The position numbers and the translations under genes were made by a program. Positions 8,552 through 16,050 of a DNA stretch of 64,000 bases are shown here, in pieces. The stretch comes from Vibrio sp. Of7-15 (lineage in GTDB: Bacteria > Pseudomonadota > Gammaproteobacteria > Enterobacterales > Vibrionaceae): positions 221,302-285,301 of the forward strand of contig NZ_JAKRGH010000005.1 in assembly GCF_022347565.1 (NCBI RefSeq), read 5' to 3'. Each line of letters begins with the position of its first letter. Positions within the stretch are counted from its first letter, which is position 1. The notes under the pieces were generated by a model. The model made no database searches. It was given only the letters and a program-made list of their open reading frames with translations, and had not been told where the DNA came from.

Positions 8552-10426
8552 ATGGCATTATGGGGCGGACGGTTCAGTCAAGCAGCAGATACACGGTTTA
8601 AGCAGTTCAACGATTCACTTCGTTTCGATTACCGTTTAGCGGAGCAAGATATCGTAGGCTCTATTGCCTGGTCAAAAGCATTGCGCTCAGTGGATGTGAT
8701 CTCAGAGGAAGAGCAGCAGAAGCTAGAGCTTGCTTTGAATGAACTGAAATTGGCAGTGATGGAAGATCCTGAGCAAATTCTATTATCGGATGCTGAAGAC
8801 ATTCACAGCTGGGTGGAACAGCAACTTATCGGCAAGGTGGGTGACTTAGGTAAGAAGCTGCACACAGGACGTTCTCGTAATGACCAAGTCGCAACCGACT
8901 TAAAACTGTGGTGTCGACAGCAAGGCCATCAATTACTACTTACATTAGACAAACTACAAAGTCAGTTGGTTTCGGTAGCTCAAGCTCACCAAGGAACCGT
9001 TTTACCAGGTTACACGCATTTACAGCGTGCTCAACCAGTCACCTTTGCGCATTGGTGTCTTGCGTATGTTGAAATGTTTGAGCGTGATTATTCTCGTTTG
9101 AGCGATGCCATTACACGTTTAGATACCTGTCCGCTCGGTTCTGGTGCATTGGCGGGTACGGCTTATCCAATGGATCGTGAGCAACTTGCTCATAACCTTG
9201 GCTTCCGTCGTGCCACCAGAAACAGTTTGGATTCGGTCTCAGATCGTGATCATGTGATGGAGCTGCTCTCTGTTGCGTCTATCTCCATGCTTCATCTGTC
9301 GCGTTTATCTGAAGATATGATTTTTTACAACTCGGGTGAGTCTAATTTCATTGAGTTAGCTGATACCGTGACGTCGGGTTCTTCCTTAATGCCTCAGAAG
9401 AAAAACCCAGATGCACTGGAGTTGATCCGTGGTAAATGCGGTCGTGTGTACGCATCCATGACGGGCATGATGATGACTGTTAAAGCTCTGCCTCTTGCGT
9501 ATAACAAAGATATGCAAGAAGACAAAGAAGGCCTATTTGATGCGTTGGACACCTGGAACGATTGCATGGAGATGGCCGCTTTATGTTTTGATGGTATTAA
9601 AGTCAACGGCGATCGTACGCTAGAAGCGGCGCAGCAAGGTTATGCCAATTCCACTGAGCTTGCCGATTACCTAGTTGCGAAAGGCATTCCTTTCCGTGAA
9701 GCACACCATATTGTTGGCGTTGCGGTAGTGGGCGCCATTGCTAAAGGTTGTGCATTGGAAGAGCTGTCGATAGAAGAACTGAAATCATTCTCAGACGTCA
9801 TTGATGAAGATGTGTATGACATTTTAACCATTGAGTCGTGCTTGGAAAAACGGTGTGCGTTGGGCGGGGTTGCGCCTAAGCAGGTGGCGTATGCAGTTGA
9901 GCAGGCTCAGCAGCGTTTGGAAGATCGTGATTCCGTAGAGGTGAAAGTTCGTGCGGCACGCTTAACAGATTTAGATGCTTTGGAAGGTATGGTCGCGTAC
10001 TGGGCTGGTTTAGGTGAAAACTTACCAAGGACTCGTAATGAGCTGGTGCGAGATATTGGTTCTTTTTCTGTTGCTGAACACCATGGTGAAGTGACGGGTT
10101 GTGCCTCTTTGTATGTCTACGACTCTGGCCTGGCAGAGATCCGCTCATTAGGCGTCGAGGCGGGGTGGCAAAATCAGGGGCAGGGCAGAGCGATTGTTCA
10201 GCACTTAGTGGATAAAGCCAAACAGATGGCGATTCAAAAAGTATTTGTTTTAACTCGTGTGCCTGAGTTCTTTATGAAGCAGAACTTTATACCAACATCG
10301 AAAATGTTATTGCCTGAAAAAGTATTAAAAGATTGTGATCAGTGCCCACGCCAACACGCTTGTGATGAAGTGGCCTTAGAGATCAGTGTGAATGAGCAAG
10401 TGATTGTAAAAACTCACGTTGCTTAA
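8552..10426 (+). CDS. argH(A): Argininosuccinate lyase fused to an N-acetylglutamate synthase (GNAT) domain
   Basis: A two-domain protein of 624 aa. Residues 1 to about 460 are argininosuccinate lyase (fumarase/aspartase superfamily), with the signature [12 protein letters not shown] near 275-288 and [11 protein letters not shown] near 107-117; it splits argininosuccinate into arginine and fumarate. From about 463 a GNAT acetyltransferase begins ([14 protein letters not shown]), with the acetyl-CoA loop QNQGQGRA near 540 and the short-type NAGS tail [12 protein letters not shown] near 593-604. The fusion, called argH(A) in Moritella and Vibrio, supplies the first committed step of the pathway on the same polypeptide as the last. 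No frameshift separates the parts. SD AGGAGA precedes ATG, and the gene ends the operon. Confidence 0.96.
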   Translation: MALWGGRFSQAADTRFKQFNDSLRFDYRLAEQDIVGSIAWSKALRSVDVISEEEQQKLELALNELKLAVMEDPEQILLSDAEDIHSWVEQQLIGKVGDLGKKLHTGRSRNDQVATDLKLWCRQQGHQLLLTLDKLQSQLVSVAQAHQGTVLPGYTHLQRAQPVTFAHWCLAYVEMFERDYSRLSDAITRLDTCPLGSGALAGTAYPMDREQLAHNLGFRRATRNSLDSVSDRDHVMELLSVASISMLHLSRLSEDMIFYNSGESNFIELADTVTSGSSLMPQKKNPDALELIRGKCGRVYASMTGMMMTVKALPLAYNKDMQEDKEGLFDALDTWNDCMEMAALCFDGIKVNGDRTLEAAQQGYANSTELADYLVAKGIPFREAHHIVGVAVVGAIAKGCALEELSIEELKSFSDVIDEDVYDILTIESCLEKRCALGGVAPKQVAYAVEQAQQRLEDRDSVEVKVRAARLTDLDALEGMVAYWAGLGENLPRTRNELVRDIGSFSVAEHHGEVTGCASLYVYDSGLAEIRSLGVEAGWQNQGQGRAIVQHLVDKAKQMAIQKVFVLTRVPEFFMKQNFIPTSKMLLPEKVLKDCDQCPRQHACDEVALEISVNEQVIVKTHVA

Positions 10427-10530
10427 AAAAGAAATAAATTATGCAAGAAAACGCAGTGATAAATGGAACTATTACTTTTAGTCGTAGTCATACATAATAC
10501 CACTGCTTTTTCTTAGAAATGAATCTAAGA

Positions 10531-10567
10531 GGCCTCATGACTTTTCTGGTTATGAGGCTTTGTTTTA
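10531..10567 (+). terminator. Rho-independent terminator of the argCBGH(A) operon
   Basis: Stem GCCTCATGAC (10532-10541) with GTTATGAGGC (10549-10558), one G-T wobble, 7-nt loop, followed by TTTGTTTTA. It lies about 105 bp after the argH(A) stop. Confidence 0.85.
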
Positions 10568-10650
10568 TCTAACCCTCTCCTTTCTATCTTCTTGCTTTTC
10601 TAATATTCGTTGGTCTTTTTTGCTAGACGATAATTTGTGGATTGTCTGTA

Positions 10651-10680
10651 CTGTCATTAAATTTTAATTTTTTATAAAAG
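10651..10680 (+). promoter_or_regulatory. Candidate Pho box upstream of alkaline phosphatase
   Basis: CTGTCATTAAA (10651-10661) matches the 7-bp PhoB half-site CTGTCAT exactly with its AT-rich spacer. It is followed in 11-bp phase by TTTTAATTTTT, then TATAAAAG. The TTTTTATAAAAG at 10669-10680 resembles the TTTTCATAAAAG shared by the two nuclease promoters. PhoB control of a secreted alkaline phosphatase is expected; use of this site is inferred. Confidence 0.5.
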
Positions 10681-10789
10681 TTACTGAAACAATTCGCTGT
10701 GATGATGCACTGCGTTCTAACTACTTATTATTACAACTATTACCTGACCTGCTTACGGGCAGGAAGCAGTGCGTTATGGAGTTTACATT

Positions 10790-12274
10790 GTGAAAAGGAA
10801 CCTGGTTACAACAGCCATTAGCACCGTACTAACTGGCTTGGTCGCGTCTTCTGTAGCAAATGCCGCAGTCCCTCAGCAGAGTGATGTTTGGTATAAAGAA
10901 GCACAAAGTTCACTTGCTGCAGCAAAAGAGCGTCAGCCAATTAATGGCCCCGCGAAAAACGTGATTTTATTTGTTGGTGATGGCATGAGTGTGGGGACGT
11001 TAACTGCCGCGCGTATTTATGCGGGTCAGCAGCAGGGCATGAAAGGAGAAGAGCACTCTTTATACATGGAGCGTTTGCCTCATGTGGCTTTGGCAAAAAC
11101 CTACAATACCGACATGCAAACCCCAGATTCTGCGGGAACGGCAACGGCCATGGTGGCGGGGGTTAAAACGAAAGCGGGTGTGATCAGCGTGAATGATAAT
11201 GTTCAGCGTGGCTTTTGTAGTACGGCGAAAGGCAATGAAGTGAAAACTGCGTTTCAGATGGCGGCAGAAAAAGGCATGTCGTTGGGGGTGGTGACTACTG
11301 CTCGTTTAACTCATGCGACGCCAGCAGTGACTTACGCGCACAGTGCAGATCGTAACTGGGAAAATGACGCGAAGTTACCAAATTTTGCTAAAAATACAGG
11401 CTGTGTGGATATTGCTCGTCAGTTTGTTGAGTTTGATTATGGTAATGGTTTTCAAGTGGCGTTTGGTGGCGGCCGCAGAGAGTTTATTCCTGCAGAAATG
11501 CATGATCCAGAAAATCAGGAAAAAGCCGGTAAGCGTAAAGATGGTCGTAACCTGATTAATGAATGGCAGCAGCGTTACCCTGAAGGGCAATACGTTTATG
11601 ACCGCTCTGGTTTTGACAAACTAGATGCAGAGACAGAACGTGCGTTTGGCTTATTTGAAAACAGTCACATGCAGTACGAAGCGGACCGTAAAGAAAAGAA
11701 CAATGAACCGTCGATTGCTGAAATGACGGAAAAGGCGATTGAGATACTAAGCAAAAATGACGATGGTTACGTTTTGATGGTAGAGGCTGGCCGTATTGAT
11801 CATGCTCATCATGATGGTAATGCAGCGCGAGCGTTAGAAGATACCGTGGCTTACGATGAAGCGATACGTGTAGCGATGGAGAATACCAATCCAAATGATA
11901 CGTTGATCATTGCAACGGCCGATCATGCTCATACGCTGATCTCTAATGGCTATGCTGAGCGTGGCAATCCGATTTTAGGCCTATCCAAATCAAAAGGTAA
12001 ACTGAACAAAGATGAGTTTGGTAAAAACTACACCACGCTTGTTTATGGTAACGGACCTGGTGCGGTGGAAGGGGCGCGTTCGGACTTAACGGAGAAAGAA
12101 GTGTTAGATGTGAATTACCTTCAGCAATCTTTGGTTAAACTTGGCTCGGAAACTCATTCGGGTGAAGATGTGGCCATTTTTGCTCGTGGTCCTCAAGCTT
12201 GGTTATTCCAAGGTGTGGTTGAGCAGAACTACATTTTCCATGTGATGGACGATGCGCTAAGGCTGTCGAAGTAA
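10790..12274 (+). CDS. phoA: Secreted/periplasmic alkaline phosphatase (PhoA family)
   Basis: Phosphomonoesterase releasing phosphate from organic phosphates outside the cytoplasm. The GTG at 10790 gives a typical signal peptide (KRNLVTTAISTVLTGLVASS, cut after ANA) and has TATGGAG upstream; an in-frame GTG at 10769 would add seven residues and is less likely. About 494 aa. Metal and active-site motifs: FVGDGMS (Asp ligand), DSAGTATAM with the phosphorylated Ser, GRIDHAHH, TADHAHT and a C-terminal THSGEDVAIFARGP with the last His ligand. A Cys in GFCS and another in TGC may form a disulfide. It stands alone after the arginine operon and probably belongs to the phosphate-starvation regulon. 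The best family is PhoA-type; the exact subfamily is not certain. Confidence 0.9.
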   Translation: MKRNLVTTAISTVLTGLVASSVANAAVPQQSDVWYKEAQSSLAAAKERQPINGPAKNVILFVGDGMSVGTLTAARIYAGQQQGMKGEEHSLYMERLPHVALAKTYNTDMQTPDSAGTATAMVAGVKTKAGVISVNDNVQRGFCSTAKGNEVKTAFQMAAEKGMSLGVVTTARLTHATPAVTYAHSADRNWENDAKLPNFAKNTGCVDIARQFVEFDYGNGFQVAFGGGRREFIPAEMHDPENQEKAGKRKDGRNLINEWQQRYPEGQYVYDRSGFDKLDAETERAFGLFENSHMQYEADRKEKNNEPSIAEMTEKAIEILSKNDDGYVLMVEAGRIDHAHHDGNAARALEDTVAYDEAIRVAMENTNPNDTLIIATADHAHTLISNGYAERGNPILGLSKSKGKLNKDEFGKNYTTLVYGNGPGAVEGARSDLTEKEVLDVNYLQQSLVKLGSETHSGEDVAIFARGPQAWLFQGVVEQNYIFHVMDDALRLSK

Positions 12275-12303
12275 CGCGTTGTCTTTGTGTTTACTGAATA
12301 GAG

Positions 12304-12552
12304 CTACTTCTGGAGGCGGGAGTGGCTTTTTCTTTTTAATAAGACAATGAAATGCAAGGTGAGTAAACCACTGAAGGCGCTGGCGGCAAAAAGGGTTGTG
12401 ATGGAGGAAACTGACGTAGGATTATTTTTAAAAAAGAGAAACCAGATAGCCCAAGTGACAAAGCTTAAAATACTGAGCTGAATCATACATTGCTTACATC
12501 GGCCTAGTTTCTGTTTAAAAAGAGTTGTGTCTTTACAAGTTTTGCATCCCAT
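12304..12552 (-). CDS. Small zinc-ribbon-like two-TM membrane protein (DUF3624-like)
   Basis: Conserved-looking small protein of about 82 aa from the ATG at 12552; a TTG five codons further upstream is possible, and neither has a good SD. The N-terminus has two CxxC pairs (CKTC and CKQC, about 16 residues apart), suggesting a small metal-binding knuckle. Two hydrophobic segments follow (near 28-46 and 54-76), then a basic C-terminal tail. The pattern resembles the DUF3624 family of vibrios, by memory rather than alignment. It converges on the alkaline phosphatase gene and has no obvious operon partner. Function unknown. Confidence 0.7.
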   Translation of the reverse strand: MGCKTCKDTTLFKQKLGRCKQCMIQLSILSFVTWAIWFLFFKNNPTSVSSITTLFAASAFSGLLTLHFIVLLKRKSHSRLQK

Positions 12553-12593
12553 CGGTGTATAAGCCAATTAGAAAAAGGTGCTTTGAGTATAAC

Positions 12594-12620
12594 GAAAAAA
12601 GCCCCCTGGAACAGAGGGCA
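12594..12620 (-). terminator. Rho-independent terminator after the flavoprotein gene
   Basis: On the minus strand: stem GCCCTCT, loop, AGGGGGC (one mismatch; plus-strand 12601-12619), followed by a U-run (plus-strand A-run 12595-12600). It lies 32 bp past the stop of the minus-strand oxidoreductase gene. Confidence 0.7.
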
Positions 12621-12651
12621 AAGTGCCTGGGAGAGCGTAATTTATTAAGTC

Positions 12652-14103
12652 TTAACAGCCTGGGCCGCAGTCTAGACAGTGTTTGATCATTTCTGGACCT
12701 AGGTGCAGTTTGGCATTTAAATCTCTAAGTGCAGTGCGGACACCTTCTTCAATCACTGGGTGGTAAAACGGCATGTCTAACATTTCAGCAACGGTCATTT
12801 TATTTTGGTGTGCCCAAGCCAGTAGGTGCGCTAAATGTTCAGCATTCGGCCCCATCATTTCTGCGCCTAAGAAGCGACCTGTTCCTTGTTCACCATAAAC
12901 GTGTAATACCCCTTTATTACGCAGCATCACACGGGAGCGACCTTGATTTTCAAAAGAAACAATACCAGTTTCAAAACAACCACATGAGCCTAGACGCTGA
13001 GTGATTTCTTGGTATGTTTCCCCCACCATCGCAATTTGTGGATCGGAAAATACGGCTGAGATTTTTGAGCGACGTAGACCTGCTCGAATATCAGGGAAAC
13101 GACCGGCATTGTCACCAGCAATACGTGCTTGATCCGCAGCTTCATGTAGTAGTGGCAGTTGGTTGCTTGCATCACCAGCAATAAAAATGGACTCTACCGA
13201 TGTTTGCAGCGTGTAGAAATCCGCTGTTGGTACACCACGCTCATCAAGCGTTAGTGTCGTGTTTTCAATATCCAATTTATCGACGTTTGGACGACGGCCT
13301 GTGGCAGCCAGTACGTAGTCAACAAGAATGGTTTCTAACTCATTTTCTTTGTTGATAAACATGATTTCCACTTGGTCGCCTTTGCGTTCCATGCGCTCTA
13401 CTTTCACATCGGCATCAAGGTAGAATTCTTCATTAAATGCTTTGTCAGCGTACGCCATGACTTCTGGATCTGTCAGCGGGCCAACTTGTCCACCAAGGCC
13501 AAACAGTTTTACTTTTACACCTAAACGGTGCAGTGCTTGACCAAGCTCAAGGCCGATAACACCAGGGCCGAATACCGCGACAGATTCTGGTAAATCGTCC
13601 CAATCAAAAACATCGTCGTTTACTATCAGGCGATCACCCAGTTCATTCCATACTGCTGGGTAAGCCGGGCGAGATCCCGTCGCGATAACAACGCGTTTTG
13701 CATGAATGGTTGTGTGATCATCAACTTGTAGTGTGTTGTTATCAATGAACTTAGCGAAACCAACCACTTTGTCTTCTGCTGGGATCTCGTCTACCCCTTC
13801 AAGCACAAAGCCAACAAAGCGATCGCGTTCACGTTTGACTCGGTCCATAACTTCGCGACCGTTAATTACAGTTTTGCCCTGAGGATGAACACCGAATGCA
13901 GGTGCTTTTTCAATGTGGTGAACACTTTCCGCCGCAGCAATCAGTAGTTTTGATGGCATGCAGCCAACACGAGCACAAGTGGTGCCGTATGCGCCGCCTT
14001 CAATCATCACGACGCTGTCGGTATGTGCTTTTGCTGCTCGGTATGAGCCTAAACCTGCGGTACCACCACCAATAACGGCAACATCTACATTCAATACGTT
14101 CAT
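12652..14103 (-). CDS. Dihydrolipoamide-dehydrogenase-like flavoprotein with Cys-rich C-terminal tail
   Basis: Class I pyridine-nucleotide-disulfide oxidoreductase of 483 aa. It has the FAD-binding GGGTAGLGS (about 12-20), redox disulfide CARVGCMPSK (Cys43/Cys48), NAD(P)H-binding region GPGVIGLELGQAL, FAD signature IFIAGDASN and C-terminal HPVIEEG carrying the His-Glu base. It resembles Lpd but is not with 2-oxo-acid dehydrogenase genes. It lies 72 bp downstream of the peroxiredoxin-glutaredoxin gene on the same strand, opposite oxyR. The protein ends in HCLDCGPGC, three extra Cys beyond the usual Lpd end, which could pass electrons to a thiol partner as the tails of mercuric and thioredoxin reductases do. 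A role as reductase in peroxide defence is inferred. Confidence 0.88.
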   Translation of the reverse strand: MNVLNVDVAVIGGGTAGLGSYRAAKAHTDSVVMIEGGAYGTTCARVGCMPSKLLIAAAESVHHIEKAPAFGVHPQGKTVINGREVMDRVKRERDRFVGFVLEGVDEIPAEDKVVGFAKFIDNNTLQVDDHTTIHAKRVVIATGSRPAYPAVWNELGDRLIVNDDVFDWDDLPESVAVFGPGVIGLELGQALHRLGVKVKLFGLGGQVGPLTDPEVMAYADKAFNEEFYLDADVKVERMERKGDQVEIMFINKENELETILVDYVLAATGRRPNVDKLDIENTTLTLDERGVPTADFYTLQTSVESIFIAGDASNQLPLLHEAADQARIAGDNAGRFPDIRAGLRRSKISAVFSDPQIAMVGETYQEITQRLGSCGCFETGIVSFENQGRSRVMLRNKGVLHVYGEQGTGRFLGAEMMGPNAEHLAHLLAWAHQNKMTVAEMLDMPFYHPVIEEGVRTALRDLNAKLHLGPEMIKHCLDCGPGC

Positions 14104-14134
14104 TTTGGTTCTCTCTCTGGGCTGGTGTTTAGGA

Positions 14135-14154
14135 GAGGGAGTCGTGGCTCCCTC
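14135..14154. other. Intercistronic hairpin between peroxiredoxin and flavoprotein genes
   Basis: GAGGGAG (14135-14141), TCGTGG loop, CTCCCTC (14148-14154). On the minus strand, the direction of both genes, no U-run follows, so it is not a terminator for them. It may affect mRNA stability or partial expression of the downstream flavoprotein. Confidence 0.5.
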
Positions 14155-14175
14155 ATTTTTGTTATATATTGTAGG

Positions 14176-14904
14176 TTACGCTAAGTAAGCTTCTAGCTCT
14201 TCGCTGCCACCGATGTGTTTACCACCGATGAACACTTGTGGCACTGTGCTGCGGCCTGTTACTGCACGTAGGCTCACGGTTGTTGCATCTTTACCTAGAA
14301 TGACTTCTTCAAATGCTAAGCCTTTATCGATTAGGTTTTGTTTCGCTTTAGCACAGAACGGACAACCAGGTTTTGAGAATACAGTAATAGACTCTTGTAC
14401 TTTGTATTCTGGTGCTACGTAAGACAACATAGTGTCAGCATCAGATACTTTGAACGGGTCGCCTGGCTCGTCGTTTTCAATGAACATTTTCTCAACAACG
14501 CCGTTTTTCACTAGCATGCTGTAGCGCCATGAACGCTTACCAAAACCTAGGTCCGCTTTGTCGACTAACATGCCCATGCCTTCACTGAATTCACCGTTAC
14601 CATCAGGAATGAAAGTAATGTTTTCTGCTTCTTGGTCAGCTTTCCATGCGTTCATTACAAAAGTGTCGTTTACTGATACACATAAAATGTCGTCAACACC
14701 GTGCTCTGCAAATACAGATGCTAGTTCGTTGTAGCGTGGTAGGTGGCTTGAAGAACAGGTTGGTGTAAAGGCACCTGGTAAGCTAAATACGATGACGGTT
14801 TTGTTTTTGAATAACTCATCAGTTGTTACGTTTACCCATTCATCACCTTGGCGAGTTGGGAAAGTGACTTGTGGGATTGCTTGACCTTCTTTTGATGCGA
14901 ACAT
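14176..14904 (-). CDS. Hybrid peroxiredoxin-glutaredoxin (glutathione-dependent peroxidase)
   Basis: Prx5-type peroxiredoxin fused to a glutaredoxin, as in the Haemophilus Prx-Grx hybrid (~241 aa). The ATG at 14904 (242 aa) is preceded by AAAGGAAA; a longer upstream reading is unlikely. The peroxidatic Cys 50 lies in [12 protein letters not shown]. The C-terminal glutaredoxin begins near 170 with CPFC (Cys181/Cys184) and has TVPQVFIGG and GGSEEL glutathione-binding segments. It reduces H2O2 and alkyl peroxides with glutathione. The promoter region is shared with the divergent oxyR and contains a near-perfect OxyR site, so peroxide induction is likely. The flavoprotein gene follows downstream. 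Confidence 0.95.
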   Translation of the reverse strand: MFASKEGQAIPQVTFPTRQGDEWVNVTTDELFKNKTVIVFSLPGAFTPTCSSSHLPRYNELASVFAEHGVDDILCVSVNDTFVMNAWKADQEAENITFIPDGNGEFSEGMGMLVDKADLGFGKRSWRYSMLVKNGVVEKMFIENDEPGDPFKVSDADTMLSYVAPEYKVQESITVFSKPGCPFCAKAKQNLIDKGLAFEEVILGKDATTVSLRAVTGRSTVPQVFIGGKHIGGSEELEAYLA

Positions 14905-15007
14905 AATGGTTTCCTTTAATTTTGATAATGATTGTTCCAATCGGAGTGTAGTAAGTGTTGCTCCGTTTTGATGTGATAATTATGCGATTTTGACTTTGAT
15001 AGTTCTA

Positions 15008-15044
15008 ATCGTTTAATGCTATGGTTTTGATAGTTGTTTTCTAT
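15008..15044. promoter_or_regulatory. OxyR binding site between prx-grx and oxyR
   Basis: Four tetrads in exact OxyR register: ATCG (15008-15011), N7, CTAT (15019-15022), N7, ATAG (15030-15033), N7, CTAT (15041-15044). The OxyR consensus is ATAG-N7-CTAT-N7-ATAG-N7-CTAT, so 15 of 16 specified bases match. The site ends 23 bp before the oxyR ATG, fitting autorepression of oxyR and activation of the divergent peroxiredoxin. Confidence 0.8.
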
Positions 15045-15067
15045 CAATGGCAATAAAGAGGATTTCG

Positions 15068-15982
15068 ATGAATATCCGAGATTTTGAATATTTGGTGGCG
15101 CTCTCTGAGCATCGGCACTTTCGTAAAGCGGCAGATGCGTGTTTTGTTAGCCAGCCGACTTTGAGTGGCCAAATTAAAAAGTTGGAAGAAGAAGTTGGTG
15201 TGGCTTTACTGGAGCGTACCAGTCGTCGGGTATTGTTTACTGATGCAGGGTTGCAGCTGGTGGAGCAAGCCAAAAGAATCTTAACAGAGGTGAAATGTTT
15301 TACTGAGCTAGCCAGTCAGCAAGGCAAGGAAATGTCCGGCCCTTTACATATTGGCTTTATTCCTACGGTTGGTCCATATCTATTGCCGCTTATTGTGCCA
15401 TTGTTACGTGAGCAGTTTCCTGATTTGGAGCTGTTTCTTCATGAAGCCCAAACTCATCAGTTGGTGCAGCAGCTTGAAGATGGAAAATTAGATTGTGTGG
15501 TGTTAGCGGCCGTAGATGAAACCCAGCCGTTTATTGAGCTCCCGGTATATAACGAGCCAATGGTGCTGGCTGTGCCTTGTGAGCATGAATGGGCGGAAGA
15601 GGAGGATATTGACATGGGGAAACTCAACGGTCATACGGTTTTGATGCTCGGAGATGGCCATTGCTTGCGTGATCAGGCGTTGGGTTTTTGTTTTGCCGCA
15701 GGTGCAAAAGACGATGACCGATTTAAGGCCACCAGTCTTGAAACGTTACGTAATATGGTTGCGGCTGGAGGGGGGATCACCCTATTGCCTTATTTAGCGG
15801 CACCCAATGAAAGGCAGCGTGACGGTGTCTGCTACCTAACTGCAAAGCACCCAATCCCGAATCGGCAAATAGTTCTGGCGTATCGCCCTGGCTCGCCTCT
15901 GCGCCCTCGATATGAAAAGTTAGCGTCGGTGATTAAACAGCAAATGGAAGGTGTTATTCCTGCTTGTGAACAAGGTAAATAA
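15068..15982 (+). CDS. oxyR: Hydrogen-peroxide-sensing LysR regulator OxyR
   Basis: LysR-family activator of 304 aa from the ATG at 15068 (SD AGAGGA); E. coli has 305. The winged helix is at residues 1-60 (MNIRDFEYLVAL, FRKAADAC, SQPTLSGQIKKLE). The two redox Cys fall exactly at 199 and 208 in DGHCLRDQALGFC, which form the regulatory disulfide on oxidation. It is divergent from the Prx-Grx hybrid with a strong OxyR site between them. A hairpin terminator shared with mrcA lies directly after the stop. Confidence 0.97.
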   Translation: MNIRDFEYLVALSEHRHFRKAADACFVSQPTLSGQIKKLEEEVGVALLERTSRRVLFTDAGLQLVEQAKRILTEVKCFTELASQQGKEMSGPLHIGFIPTVGPYLLPLIVPLLREQFPDLELFLHEAQTHQLVQQLEDGKLDCVVLAAVDETQPFIELPVYNEPMVLAVPCEHEWAEEEDIDMGKLNGHTVLMLGDGHCLRDQALGFCFAAGAKDDDRFKATSLETLRNMVAAGGGITLLPYLAAPNERQRDGVCYLTAKHPIPNRQIVLAYRPGSPLRPRYEKLASVIKQQMEGVIPACEQGK

Positions 15983-16017
15983 AAAAGGAGAGCAAGCTTT
16001 GGACTTGTTCTCCTTTA
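15981..16017. terminator. Bidirectional terminator between oxyR and mrcA
   Basis: AAAAAAGGAGAGCAAG (from 15981) pairs with CTTGTTCTCCTTT (16004-16016) around a 7-nt loop, one G-T pair. The A-run on one side and T-rich run on the other serve convergent oxyR and mrcA. The A-run begins within the oxyR stop. Confidence 0.8.
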
Positions 16018-16050
16018 TTCGTGATTATTGATATGTTGCTAGATTAACGC

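Larger units (their letters stand above)
10427..10789 (+). other. Intergenic region: argH(A) terminator and alkaline phosphatase promoter
   Basis: This gap holds a small hairpin TCTTAGA/TCTAAGA (10511-10530), a strong terminator (10531-10567) and a candidate Pho box (10651-10680) ahead of the alkaline phosphatase. A possible 18-codon ORF from 10441 lacks a ribosome-binding site and is not believed. The rest is AT-rich with no feature I can name. Confidence 0.6.

Noticed and set aside
10441..10497. 18-codon ORF after argH(A)
   Set aside because: Upstream sequence is only A/T with no SD and it precedes a terminator; most likely chance.
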